Shown here one piece after another: positions 51,921-60,984 of a DNA stretch of 64,000 nucleotides. The translations under genes and the position numbers were made by a program. Source of the DNA: Oligoflexales bacterium (GTDB lineage: Bacteria > Bdellovibrionota_B > Oligoflexia > Oligoflexales > Bog-1112); assembly GCA_017985985.1 (NCBI GenBank), contig JAGNWK010000001.1, positions 34,494 to 98,493 on the forward strand, in the 5' to 3' direction. The stretch's first letter is position 1. Every line of letters starts with the position of its first letter. Below the pieces are notes generated by a model, which had not been told where the DNA came from, ran no database searches, and saw only the letters and a list, made by a program, of their open reading frames with translations.

Positions 51921-53048
51921 CTATTGGTAGGACCGGGAGAGGTTCTTGTCACTGCCATGCTGCTGAAGAGCTAATTCGACGAGCTCGTCAATGAGTTGAG
52001 AGTAGGAAATCCCCGAGGCTTCCCACAGCAAGGGGTACATACTCTTCTTTGTAAACCCCGGAATAGAGTTTAGTTCATTGACATAGATTGTACCGTCTTT
52101 GGTCACAAAAAAATCAACTCGCGCCATCCCTCTGCAATTTAAAATTCGGAACACCTGTTTGGCAGTTTCTTGCAAAGACAAGATGACATCTTTGGGGAGT
52201 TCTGCAGGGATAGCAAGGGCACAGCCTGCGTCATCTACATACTTTGCCTTATAGGAATAGAACTGATCATAGACCAAAATTTCACCAGGAACGGTTACTC
52301 GCAGCTCGTCATTACCAAGGACACCTAATTCGATTTCTCGTCCATCGATAGCTTCTTCGACCAGTATTTTATGGTCATACAAAAAGGCGTCCTGGAGAGC
52401 TGTCTCGAAGCTGCTCTTATCTGTAACCTTATGAACACCCACACTAGAACCTTGATTCGCTGGTTTTACAAATAGAGGCAAACCTAAGTCACGGCTCAGC
52501 TCATCAAATGAAATCTGGGATTGTTGAAAGGAATGAAAGACTCTGTACTTACCTATAGGGAGTCCTGCTTCCCGAAGGAGGCTCTTTGTTACGGCCTTGT
52601 CCATAGCGATAGCACTGCCCAGTACGCCGGAGCCTACGCAGGCTATATTCATCAACTGGATAAGGCCTTGCACGGTTCCGTCTTCGGCTAGTGGTCCATG
52701 AATAGCGGGGAAAATCACATCGAGTTGGCTCAAATCAGTCGCTGGTCGTCTGACATCCCCCTGAGAGGCAGGAAGCCTGGGACCGCCCCCTTCCCCGGGT
52801 GAAAGCAAGACCATGGAATGCCCGTCGCCATCAAAAGAGGGTAGTTTTTTGTTGGCCTGAGACGAGCTAAAGAGCCTTGCGGACTCCTCCTGGAAGTACC
52901 AACGACCCTGCTTATCTATGCCCATTAAAGTGAGCTCGTATTTTTCGGGATCTAGAGCAGCTATGATGTTCGCTGCTGATCGAAGGGATATTTCATGTTC
53001 GCTGGATTGCCCACCGAAAAGTATCCCCAATCTGATTTTAGGGTTCAA
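51921..53048 (-). CDS. ddl: D-alanine--D-alanine ligase
   Basis: A 375-residue ATP-grasp ligase joining two D-alanines for peptidoglycan. Landmarks are LGILFGGQSSEHEISLRSA, VIFPAIHGPLAEDGTVQG, FVKPANQGSSVGVHKV, GREIELGVLGND and the metal-binding VNELNSIPGFTKKS. Length is a little above the family norm because of an insert near residues 80-100. It shows that the organism makes a cell wall. Confidence 0.96.
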   Translation of the reverse strand: MNPKIRLGILFGGQSSEHEISLRSAANIIAALDPEKYELTLMGIDKQGRWYFQEESARLFSSSQANKKLPSFDGDGHSMVLLSPGEGGGPRLPASQGDVRRPATDLSQLDVIFPAIHGPLAEDGTVQGLIQLMNIACVGSGVLGSAIAMDKAVTKSLLREAGLPIGKYRVFHSFQQSQISFDELSRDLGLPLFVKPANQGSSVGVHKVTDKSSFETALQDAFLYDHKILVEEAIDGREIELGVLGNDELRVTVPGEILVYDQFYSYKAKYVDDAGCALAIPAELPKDVILSLQETAKQVFRILNCRGMARVDFFVTKDGTIYVNELNSIPGFTKKSMYPLLWEASGISYSQLIDELVELALQQHGSDKNLSRSYQ

Positions 53049-53089
53049 AGGAAGTCCTTCTCATTTAAAGTTCTAGCAAGGAAGGGTTT

Positions 53090-53118
53090 TAGGGAAAACT
53101 GCGCAGCTGGTTTCCCTA
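53090..53118. terminator. CTGCGCAG-core hairpin after the lipoprotein gene
   Basis: TAGGGAAA (53090-53097) pairs with TTTCCCTA (53111-53118) around a core containing CTGCGCAGC. It sits 8 bases past the stop of the minus-strand lipoprotein gene. Related hairpins lie at 15427, 31984 and 60939. No T tract is present. Confidence 0.5.
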
Positions 53119-53126
53119 ATCAGAAA

Positions 53127-54197
53127 TTACTTACTCACCCCTAACGAACCAAGGTCCTTACTTTGCCCAATAGCTGTTGCCTTGTCCATTTCAAAACTCA
53201 GTACGGCTGTCTGGTATCCCGGGCAAACAACATTGAAGGCATAGTTCCCTTCTGGGAGGTAGTCCAAACTATAATTCGCCTGATCCTCTGAGAAGCCCAG
53301 TCGAAAATCATATAAGTCAGAATGGATCCAGCATAAGGAAATAGGATGTGAGTCTAAAATGTCAATAACCTTAAAGGTCGCACGTTTCGTATAATTCAAG
53401 GAGATCGATCCCAGGTCGACAGAGCCATCTGCGTCTTGAAAAGCGAAAGATTTTTTTGCACCCAGTCTCACCAGATCTTTCGTCCAAGTGCTCACCTGCC
53501 CCTCTCCTTCTGTATACCACATGACCAGATTGAGGTCCTGGCCCAGCAGTGCACTGTCGGCACTGGGAATATTTAATTTTAAAACAAAAGTTCCATCTGT
53601 TTTAGAAGTGGTGGTGATTTTAGGAAAGCCTTCTAGAAAGATCTTAGCTTTAGAAATAGGCTGTCCAGGTTTAACGGTCGTTGTTTCTAGCACAGTTGTG
53701 TCAAAAAGCAGAGAGCCTGTAATCGTGATGGGAACCTTACTGTCGGTAGAGCTTCCGGAGTTAGATTTAAATGTCTCACAGTTTTTTGAAAAGCTCATAT
53801 GACGATGGTCTTGAATGTTGACGGAGGAACTCAGCTCGTCCATGGTTAAGCGCCAGGACAGATCTGTCGGAGCATCGTCACACGCCCCATTTTGATTCTG
53901 ATCGATATAGTAGTCTAAGAAATAGCTACGTCCTTTGGTGAGAAGGGATGGAAAGTCGAAACTAAAAGCCCCATTACCGATCGTGACACTATCTTGTTTT
54001 ACGATGGCAGAAGACTCTTGGTCAACAATTGCTACGGTTATTTTTCTATCATTGTGTTCTTGAAAATCCTCTGCATGAAAGGCAAAAGATAGGGCATCTG
54101 TGGTAACGGCATCACTCTCACTAGAGGAGGCGCTTTTATGACAAGACAAGAACATGCTAAGAGTTAGGTAGAGGCAGAAAAATCGCTTTAACATCAA
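53127..54197 (-). CDS. Lipoprotein of unknown function
   Basis: A 356-residue lipoprotein (lipobox FLSC, Cys about 19). The mature part is beta-rich with short conserved-looking motifs such as YYIDQNQNGACDDAP (a calcium-type or domain-linker-like Asp/Asn motif) and LEGFPKITTTSKTDGTFVLKL, the latter suggesting a carboxypeptidase-regulatory-like beta-sandwich. No confident family. Confidence 0.7.
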   Translation of the reverse strand: MMLKRFFCLYLTLSMFLSCHKSASSSESDAVTTDALSFAFHAEDFQEHNDRKITVAIVDQESSAIVKQDSVTIGNGAFSFDFPSLLTKGRSYFLDYYIDQNQNGACDDAPTDLSWRLTMDELSSSVNIQDHRHMSFSKNCETFKSNSGSSTDSKVPITITGSLLFDTTVLETTTVKPGQPISKAKIFLEGFPKITTTSKTDGTFVLKLNIPSADSALLGQDLNLVMWYTEGEGQVSTWTKDLVRLGAKKSFAFQDADGSVDLGSISLNYTKRATFKVIDILDSHPISLCWIHSDLYDFRLGFSEDQANYSLDYLPEGNYAFNVVCPGYQTAVLSFEMDKATAIGQSKDLGSLGVSK

Positions 54198-54359
54198 GAA
54201 CTCCGTGCCAGCGTCAAGCTAGCATGAAAGGATCTATGGACCATCATATGTCTCGACAGGCGAAGAACAGTAGGTCCAAATTCTTAAAAGCAGAGAACAT
54301 ACACAGAAAGCATTTGGGGCCTATCACCCTTTCAAGTATAACGTGGATCACCTTGAAAA

Positions 54360-55409
54360 ATGAATAAACAGCTGCATGGATTTAATATCATTAGGTTACT
54401 CTGCTTTTGTGCCCTCACTACTTACCATGTCTATTGGGTGCTTAGTTCAAGTGTCTTTAATCTGCCGGATAATTACCCCAATTTATTTATTTGGTTAATA
54501 GAGCATTACGCCCGCTCCATGTGTTTCAGCGGTTTTGGGATCGTCGTCCTTTCTTCTTTTTTATTGGGACGGAGCAAAAAAAGCTTGAGGGAAAGACGCG
54601 GACTATTCATCTTCCTCGGTTTAGGCTGGACCCTTTTCAGTGTTCTCCTCTCGTTAAGAGATCAGACGGAATTCCATCTGGCCTGGGATGTATACCCTCT
54701 CTTTCTTCTAGGAATCAGCAGTGCTTATCTGATCTTTAGGAACACCTGCGGGGTTTTTCCTCTCTGCGCTTTAACCTGTTCCTTAATGCTCTTGTTTTTT
54801 CCGATCTGGGATCTTTCTCTATTCCGACGGCTGCCTTATTATGTGCAGGAGGTGCTGATAGGGCGCTGTCCTGAAGACTACGCTGACTGGCCCATCTTAC
54901 CTTGGATTTCCTTGATTTGGCTGGGTTTCTGGTGGGGGAGACTCTATCGAGATCGAGGGCTCTTATCTCGCTTTTATCCATACGAACTCGTACTTTGGCT
55001 TCCAGGTCTTCTTCTTTTTTTCCAGCATAAAGAAGCCTACTACTATACACCGATCGGCGAAGGATGGGCCTGCCACACCTTCAGACAGCCACCGATCGCT
55101 TTTCTAGGGCATCTTAGCCTCTGGCTTCTGGCTATTCGACTTTCCTGCCATGAAAAGGTCCAAAGCTTCCTCGATAAAAACAGAGTGGTGAGGATGATAG
55201 GAACTCTTGCTCTCAGCCGCTATTTTTTTATAGCTTATCTCCTGCACTACCTGATCTTATTCAGCCTTGAAGGCTTCTACCGTTATTACCACATCAACAG
55301 TTTGACAAGCTGGACAATCGCGCCAATCATCGTACCTCTGGGGGCAGAAATCACTACTCGACTACTAGTTCGGATATGGCCTTTAAAACGTCGTCATGGT
55401 GAGTCTTAG
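54360..55409 (+). CDS. Multi-helix membrane protein, acyltransferase-3-like
   Basis: A 349-residue protein with about ten hydrophobic segments. The N terminus (NIIRLLCFCALTTYHVYW) and the histidine near residue 23 recall acyltransferase-3 or DUF1624-type membrane acetyltransferases, but key motifs are weak. Cytoplasmic loops are Arg-rich (RSKKSLRERR). Its last 56 bases overlap the 3' end of the bcp gene on the opposite strand. Confidence 0.6.
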   Translation: MNKQLHGFNIIRLLCFCALTTYHVYWVLSSSVFNLPDNYPNLFIWLIEHYARSMCFSGFGIVVLSSFLLGRSKKSLRERRGLFIFLGLGWTLFSVLLSLRDQTEFHLAWDVYPLFLLGISSAYLIFRNTCGVFPLCALTCSLMLLFFPIWDLSLFRRLPYYVQEVLIGRCPEDYADWPILPWISLIWLGFWWGRLYRDRGLLSRFYPYELVLWLPGLLLFFQHKEAYYYTPIGEGWACHTFRQPPIAFLGHLSLWLLAIRLSCHEKVQSFLDKNRVVRMIGTLALSRYFFIAYLLHYLILFSLEGFYRYYHINSLTSWTIAPIIVPLGAEITTRLLVRIWPLKRRHGES

Positions 55410-55842
55410 TCGTAACTTTTTTAAAGACCTGACGGATCATTCCTTTTTTATCGAGGATAAAAGTAACCCGATGGACACCATCAAAGGAAACTCCCATCAT
55501 TTTCTTTTTGCCCCAAGCCCCATAACTTGACGTCACCTTGTGATCTTCATCAGACAGAAGATCAAAGTTGAGAGTGTACTTATCGACAAATTTCTTAAGC
55601 TTAGGCACAGGATCCGGACTAAGTCCAACAACTGCAACCTTCGCTTTTTTAAACTCTGTCTTATAGTCCCGAATTCCACAGGCCTGAGTTGTGCACCCGG
55701 GTGTCATAGCTTTAGGGTAGAAGTAGATCACCACATATTCATGAGTATCAAGAAGTTGCTTCAAGGAGACCTCTTTCGCATCCTGATTGCTCAGTTTAAA
55801 TAAAGGGGCCTTTTTTCCAAGTTCAAGCAGCTTCTCGCTCAT
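55354..55842 (-). CDS. bcp: Thioredoxin-dependent peroxiredoxin Bcp
   Basis: A 162-residue atypical peroxiredoxin. The peroxidatic and resolving cysteines sit in MTPGCTTQACGIRDY (family pattern TPGCTTEACGFRD). The rest matches the family, e.g. VVGLSPDPVPKLKKF. It reduces lipid and hydrogen peroxides. It starts 1 base after the DUF4340 gene stop, so it is probably the last gene of the second ABC cluster. Confidence 0.93.
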   Translation of the reverse strand: MSEKLLELGKKAPLFKLSNQDAKEVSLKQLLDTHEYVVIYFYPKAMTPGCTTQACGIRDYKTEFKKAKVAVVGLSPDPVPKLKKFVDKYTLNFDLLSDEDHKVTSSYGAWGKKKMMGVSFDGVHRVTFILDKKGMIRQVFKKVTTKTHHDDVLKAISELVVE

Positions 55843-55843
55843 G

Positions 55844-56938
55844 TTAGGCTCCCTCTTTTTCGGATGCTTTACTCTTTACTTCTGTTTTTTTACCAAGCTC
55901 TTTCATGCCACCCTCTGTGCCGGCTCCACTGCTTTTATTTTCAGCTTTGTGGCGAATAAGAGGAAGTCTATCTGCTTTGAGTACCTCTTCTAAACGAGAT
56001 CGCTTCATTTTAAACAGATAAGGCATATTAGAAACCTTCAAAACAACGTCTTCCTTCTTATCTGTGGCAGGAGAGCCTGGCTTCTCCTCAGCTGCTTTCG
56101 CCTCTGTAGATTCGAAGTAGGCGAACTCCAGCTTTTCTTGTCCACCATTCCTGTGAACAGCATAGTGGAGAACAGGCGATCCCTTTTTAGACGCATCGTC
56201 ATGGTCTGAAATCACGTCGTCAAAAAGAGGATTCACAAGGTTTGAGATAAGCGCATTGCTCTTTGCTGTGTCGGTCTCTTCTTCAGGCTTTAGGTCAGAG
56301 AGCTTGAAGTCTCCACCCTCGTTGGTCAGGGTCAGGTTTGGCAACTCGACCTTTGCTATTTGAGAGCGTTCCACCTCATAGACCTTTTTGTTGAACCAAT
56401 CGATAGGAAGGATCGGAAGATCATAGGTGTTGAGCGTAATGGCATAAGTCAGCTCTTCGCCGTCAAGACGGACATGAGCTTTGCGGAAGCTAGGGGAACT
56501 ACCGACGTAAAGAGTTTGCAACTTCTTATCCCCTTGATAGAAACTAAGCCGTCTTTCAAACTTCTCCTCCACCACATCAAATTGCTTAGCCGCGATCAGA
56601 GTCTTTCCTGCTGGCCAAGAACGTTTGATCTCTGCAAGACTCTTAAGCAGCTCTCGAACTTTATCTGGAGAAGCTGGAAACTTGAACGGCTGATCCAATT
56701 GCCATTCCCCGTTCACTTTTGTCAAAGTCAGACTTTTTTTACTGTTATCTTCAAGATGAACTTTATCGACGTTATCGATATTTAAAGCCAAAAGAGCTTC
56801 TGTCGCTTGAAAAGTGTCTGTCGAGCTGTCTTTCCTCAATTTGAGATAACTAAACAAGACCAGCTGGAGAAGAAGCGCCCCTCCTAATATTTTTATAGAT
56901 TTTTGCATCGCCATTATCCTTAAAAATAGTTTACTCAT
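55844..56938 (-). CDS. DUF4340 protein of the second Gld-type cluster
   Basis: A 364-residue protein with one N-terminal membrane anchor (ILGGALLLQLVLFSYLKL) and a periplasmic body matching DUF4340, with features such as GEWQLDQPFKFPASPDKVRELLKSL. The family is found with ABC-2 and GldG-like proteins. Starts at Met 1, 9 or 11 are all possible. In the first cluster only a 46-residue stub stands in this position. The C terminus is Lys/Glu-rich. Confidence 0.82.
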   Translation of the reverse strand: MSKLFLRIMAMQKSIKILGGALLLQLVLFSYLKLRKDSSTDTFQATEALLALNIDNVDKVHLEDNSKKSLTLTKVNGEWQLDQPFKFPASPDKVRELLKSLAEIKRSWPAGKTLIAAKQFDVVEEKFERRLSFYQGDKKLQTLYVGSSPSFRKAHVRLDGEELTYAITLNTYDLPILPIDWFNKKVYEVERSQIAKVELPNLTLTNEGGDFKLSDLKPEEETDTAKSNALISNLVNPLFDDVISDHDDASKKGSPVLHYAVHRNGGQEKLEFAYFESTEAKAAEEKPGSPATDKKEDVVLKVSNMPYLFKMKRSRLEEVLKADRLPLIRHKAENKSSGAGTEGGMKELGKKTEVKSKASEKEGA

Positions 56939-56944
56939 CTGCCG

Positions 56945-56969
56945 CTAGAGAGGGCGTTCCCCCTTCTAG
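56945..56969. other. Hairpin of the GGGAACG-loop family inside the second ABC operon
   Basis: CTAGAGAGGG (56945-56954) pairs imperfectly with CCCTTCTAG (56961-56969) around CGTTCC. It lies between the fused permease/GldG gene and the DUF4340 gene, so it could reduce transcription into the latter. Related copies are at 1280, 5226 and 51670. Confidence 0.5.
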
Positions 56970-56991
56970 GACTCTCTCCCCTCCCTACGAA

Positions 56992-59901
56992 TCAGTTAGA
57001 ACTCTGGAGGTTCATCCTTTGTAAAGACTGCAAGGCTCTTTTCTGTCTATAGCGATAGACAGAAAAGACGGCTGCCAAGCCAAGAAGAGCCATCACGTAG
57101 TTGGCGATCTCCCAATTACGCTTCTGAGTCTCAGACATGGGTTCCAGAGTTCTTGCAAAATGACTCCGGCTACGTATGGAGAGCAGAGCTCTATCTTGGG
57201 TAGACCAGTCGAGAGCATTCTCAACCAGTTGCAGTGGAGTTAAATACTGGGCCCCGTTCACCATGCTCGAAATTTGCAGGGCTTCATCGGTTAAGAACTC
57301 GTTGGAAGACATCACGATGAGACGAGAGATTGCTGGAGATTTTTCAATCACAGAAGACACAAGATCTTCTTCCTTCTTATCCTTATCTTTTTTGTCCTCT
57401 CCTTCTTTTGCTTCTGGACTAGGAGAGTCTTTTTTTAGGAGGGGAGACTCTTTGCCTTTGAAGAAAGAGTCAAAGTGACCCTCAACCATAACAGCCATCG
57501 TCGACGGTTTTTTATCCTGGCTGACAGCAAAGCCAAGCTCTGGATAGAGGTTGCGGTCACCTTCTATATTAGTATCCGTACTTCTCCAGGATTTAGAGGA
57601 GCTCTTCACGAGGGTAACTACTGATCGGTCTTTGTTCTTAGCGTCATCAAGATCGATGGGTGATGGCCATGCCATAGTTAACTGACTCAGCCCGGAACTG
57701 ATCGCCTGCTCTGCATTGAGACCCTGCGAGCGGACATCGACAAAGAAAGGGTAAGGAGCGAGATAGGGTTCTTTGATGGTAATGCCTTGGACCACTCTTT
57801 TTCGCAAAGCGGGGAATCCTGAGTTTTGCTCATCAAGAACAAGCTCTTTTGGAATGCTGATCCCATGATGCGCCAACCAGGGGTCAAGGTTGCTCACATA
57901 CTCTTCAGCAGAGAAAGACTGCTGCTGTCTTGTTACCCCAACTTTTGAAGTGGCTAGAACGACAGTTCCACCCTTCATCAAAAACTGATCGATCGCAAAA
58001 ATCTGCTTTTCTTTAAGATCTTTAGGGGCAAGTAGTAACAGGATATCCACATCCGATGAGATATGGCCTGACTCTAGGTCGACTGAGCTTGTGTTGTAGT
58101 TTTCCCCTAACTTCTGTTGCAGAGCTTTGAACTTTCTACCACTTCCCCCGCCGCCGCCGAACTGAGCCATCATAGGATCTTCAGATCCTCCTGGCGGTGT
58201 ATACAGGCCAACATTACGCATAAAACCAGGGGCCATGCGTTTGAGGGTCGATTCGAGGCTGTTCTTAAAGCCTGTGACGCTCAGGTCATCAGGAACCCCT
58301 AACATGTAAACTTTATCTCCATCCTGCAAGGTTGGATAAAAGTAGAACGTACTCTGAGCAAAAAGGTTCATGCTCTGAGGCATAAGACCGTATTTTTCAG
58401 CTAGAGTTTTGGCTAGAGTTTGGTCTTGGGAAGGATCTAAGAACTCGACCTCTAGCTTTCCTGCTGATGACTTTTGATACTCTTGCAGGCTGGTCTTCAT
58501 TTCAGAATTGAGCTTGGCAAGCTGCTTAGGCAGGGTCGCTTCTGAAACATAGCCTACAAATTTAACGTTATGGGTGAGACCTGCAAAGAAGTTATCGGTA
58601 TTCCTAAACCCCTGAAGAACCTTCTTAATGCTTCGAGTGATATCGTACTCAAGATTTCGCAAGCGAACGTCCAGCTGCCCCATACCGTCATGCTTGATCT
58701 CAATCAGATCGTTGAATCCTAAGACCTCATGTTGGTTTCCGTATTGAACCACGACGTTGAAGTAGGAGTTGACCATCGATGCAGAGTGTCGATCGTTGAT
58801 CTGGAAGGGCACAGGCTCAATGTTATACTTGCGACTTGCCTCTGCTTCTACTTCTTCATTTTCTCGCGGATCAATGAACTCGGATCGAATTTTGCCACGA
58901 CTTGCCAGCTGGTACTCGCGGAGAAGATCGCGGATTGTAGGAACAAGCGGCGCGAGCAGAGGATGAGTTCTCTCACTGAAGTAGCCTCTTAGCAGCAAAG
59001 GTTCTTGGAGCTGATCCATCACTTCAAGGGTCGCTTTGGAAATCGAATACATTTTACTTTGAGTGAGATCTAAACGAGCAAAAGACACAGAACTCAACCA
59101 CAAGTTGGCGGCCAAGACATTGCCGATAACAAGGTAAACAAATGCATTGATCAAAGTGTGTTTTGGTTTTCTGGCTTCTGTCGCCCATTTCAGCTTTTCT
59201 AAAGACAGAGTATTTGCTGTTAAAAACACAGCTGTGACACTGAGGTAGAAGTAGACATCTCGAATGTCAAGGACACCCCTACTGATCGAATCAAATCGAG
59301 AGCCGGAGCCGAGAAGTTTAAGGAATTCTCCTGATTTGTTCCCAAAAAATCCGTCTAAGAGCTTTGATCCAACCATATAGAAAGCGCTGCAGACTAAACT
59401 CGTCAACAGAAGACTGACAATCTGGCTCTTTGTTTTAGAGCTGATGAAAAGCCCAATAGCTGTGTAAGCGGCTGCTAGAAGGAGAGAAGCGAGGTACGCC
59501 CCAAAGACAGGGCCCCAGTCGACCTTACCCAAGACCCCGACGCTCAGGTCAAGACCCAGCGTAAGGAGGAGGGCGAGGGCAACAAGCGCCATACAGGCTA
59601 GGAATTTTCCTAGAACCAGCTCATGTGTTTTAATGGGTAAAGTGAGTAGAAATTCCACTGTGCCAATGCGCCGCTCTTCACTCCACATTTTCATTGTCAA
59701 TGTCGAAATCAAGAAGACAAGGAGTATCGGCATCCACTCAAAAAGGGGCCGAAGATCTGCCAGGTTTCGAGAAAAAAACTTCTCAACCCAGAAGAAAACA
59801 AAGAGATTGACGAGCAGGTAACTACCCAAAAAAATGAACGCTGTTGGCGAGGCAAAATAGGACCAGAGCTCTTTTCTCGCCAGTGTTAAGGTTTTAGACA
59901 T
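56992..59901 (-). CDS. Fused ABC-2 permease and GldG-like protein (copy 2)
   Basis: About 969 residues from the ATG at 59901, which has AAGGAGGTG upstream; an earlier ATG at 59937 falls in the ATPase gene. The first 240 residues are an ABC-2 permease with six hydrophobic segments and MKMWSEERRIGTVEFLLTLP, matching the separate permease of the first cluster. From about residue 260 it is a GldG-like protein (LDLTQSKMYSISKATLEVMD) ending in a C-terminal membrane helix. This gene fusion replaces two genes of cluster 1. It overlaps the ATPase gene by 8 bases. Confidence 0.88.
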   Translation of the reverse strand: MSKTLTLARKELWSYFASPTAFIFLGSYLLVNLFVFFWVEKFFSRNLADLRPLFEWMPILLVFLISTLTMKMWSEERRIGTVEFLLTLPIKTHELVLGKFLACMALVALALLLTLGLDLSVGVLGKVDWGPVFGAYLASLLLAAAYTAIGLFISSKTKSQIVSLLLTSLVCSAFYMVGSKLLDGFFGNKSGEFLKLLGSGSRFDSISRGVLDIRDVYFYLSVTAVFLTANTLSLEKLKWATEARKPKHTLINAFVYLVIGNVLAANLWLSSVSFARLDLTQSKMYSISKATLEVMDQLQEPLLLRGYFSERTHPLLAPLVPTIRDLLREYQLASRGKIRSEFIDPRENEEVEAEASRKYNIEPVPFQINDRHSASMVNSYFNVVVQYGNQHEVLGFNDLIEIKHDGMGQLDVRLRNLEYDITRSIKKVLQGFRNTDNFFAGLTHNVKFVGYVSEATLPKQLAKLNSEMKTSLQEYQKSSAGKLEVEFLDPSQDQTLAKTLAEKYGLMPQSMNLFAQSTFYFYPTLQDGDKVYMLGVPDDLSVTGFKNSLESTLKRMAPGFMRNVGLYTPPGGSEDPMMAQFGGGGGSGRKFKALQQKLGENYNTSSVDLESGHISSDVDILLLLAPKDLKEKQIFAIDQFLMKGGTVVLATSKVGVTRQQQSFSAEEYVSNLDPWLAHHGISIPKELVLDEQNSGFPALRKRVVQGITIKEPYLAPYPFFVDVRSQGLNAEQAISSGLSQLTMAWPSPIDLDDAKNKDRSVVTLVKSSSKSWRSTDTNIEGDRNLYPELGFAVSQDKKPSTMAVMVEGHFDSFFKGKESPLLKKDSPSPEAKEGEDKKDKDKKEEDLVSSVIEKSPAISRLIVMSSNEFLTDEALQISSMVNGAQYLTPLQLVENALDWSTQDRALLSIRSRSHFARTLEPMSETQKRNWEIANYVMALLGLAAVFSVYRYRQKRALQSLQRMNLQSSN

Positions 59902-60835
59902 GTTCACCTCCTTTTTGGCCGCGGTTGACTTCAGCAAAGACGGTCTCTAGATCCCTGTGCTCACTGTGCATGCCGTACAGGCCCCAACCCTTCTGAACCA
60001 TGGTTTTGGCGAGGACAGGTGTGACGGAATCCACATCGCGATCAATCTCTACGTTGTAGTTGTGGATATCTCGTAGTGTCGAGAGATGTGAGATCCGGCG
60101 GATGCCACTTACTCCTGCCAGGCAGTCCCTCACCTCCGAAAGTTCTTGCTTAAGGGAGAGAGTGACATTGTTGTTGTGTTTGAGATCAGCGAGAGGAGAG
60201 TCGATAGCAACTCGTCCGTTCAAGATGATGATCACACGGCTACAGATAGCCTCTACCTCTTGGAGAACGTGAGTGGAGATGATAACGGTTGTCGTCTTGC
60301 TCAGATTGCGAATCAATTCTCTCATAGCAAGTATCTGGGTTGGATCTAAGCCGTTGGTGGGTTCATCTAAGATCAGCAGCTCTGGTTTGTGAATAATAGC
60401 CTGAGCGACACCAACCCTCTGCTTGTAACCTTTTGACAGGATATCGATGATATCGCCTGCCTTATGTGTGAGCTCTGTCGCTTCGAGAGCGTCTTTGATG
60501 GCTCGAGGTCTTTCCCCTACAGGGATATCTCGTAGTTCTGCTACGTATTCCAGATATTGCCAGATACTCATTTCAGGATAAAGAGAGGTCTGCTCAGAGA
60601 GGTAGCCTATCTTTTTCTGAACACTGAGTCGGTCTGTAGCGATATCAAAACCGCCTATTTCAACGCGGCCAGAACTTGCCTCCAAATACCCGGTAAGGAT
60701 TTTGAGCGTAGTGGTCTTACCTGCACCGTTATGGCCGAGTAAGCCTATAATTTCCCCTCTGTTGATGTCAAACGAAATGGAGTTTACCGCAGTAAACGAG
60801 CCATACTTACGAGTCAGATTCTTGACTTTGATCAC
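59894..60835 (-). CDS. ABC transporter ATPase of a Gld-type cluster (copy 2)
   Basis: A 313-residue ABC-2-type ATPase. Walker A is GHNGAGKTT, the signature is LSKGYKQRVG, Walker B is LLILDEPTNGLDP and the switch histidine is in IISTHVLQEVEAI. It starts the second cluster (ATPase, permease-GldG, DUF4340, bcp) on the minus strand. It has all catalytic motifs and is clearly related to the 25328 ATPase. Confidence 0.92.
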   Translation of the reverse strand: MIKVKNLTRKYGSFTAVNSISFDINRGEIIGLLGHNGAGKTTTLKILTGYLEASSGRVEIGGFDIATDRLSVQKKIGYLSEQTSLYPEMSIWQYLEYVAELRDIPVGERPRAIKDALEATELTHKAGDIIDILSKGYKQRVGVAQAIIHKPELLILDEPTNGLDPTQILAMRELIRNLSKTTTVIISTHVLQEVEAICSRVIIILNGRVAIDSPLADLKHNNNVTLSLKQELSEVRDCLAGVSGIRRISHLSTLRDIHNYNVEIDRDVDSVTPVLAKTMVQKGWGLYGMHSEHRDLETVFAEVNRGQKGGEHV

Positions 60836-60938
60836 AGCGTTCTCCCTGTGAGAAAAAAATCAACATTTTATGCAACGGCTCAACATTCTAATTCATCTCT
60901 TAGGGAAAGAAAAGTCTAGAGATCCTGCAAGGAGGGGG

Positions 60939-60971
60939 TCTGGGGGAAACTGTGCAGTTGGTTCCCCCAGA
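60939..60971. terminator. CTGTGCAG-core hairpin after serS
   Basis: TCTGGGGGAA (60939-60948) pairs with TTCCCCCAGA (60962-60971) around a core containing CTGTGCAG. It lies 14 bases downstream of the serS stop on the minus strand. No T tract. Same family as 53090, 15427 and the interrupted copy at 31984. Confidence 0.55.
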
Positions 60972-60984
60972 GAAATTAAGTCAA

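Noticed and set aside
60836..60984. T-box or other riboswitch near serS
   Set aside because: The hairpin is downstream of serS, not in its leader, and no T-box motif is visible.
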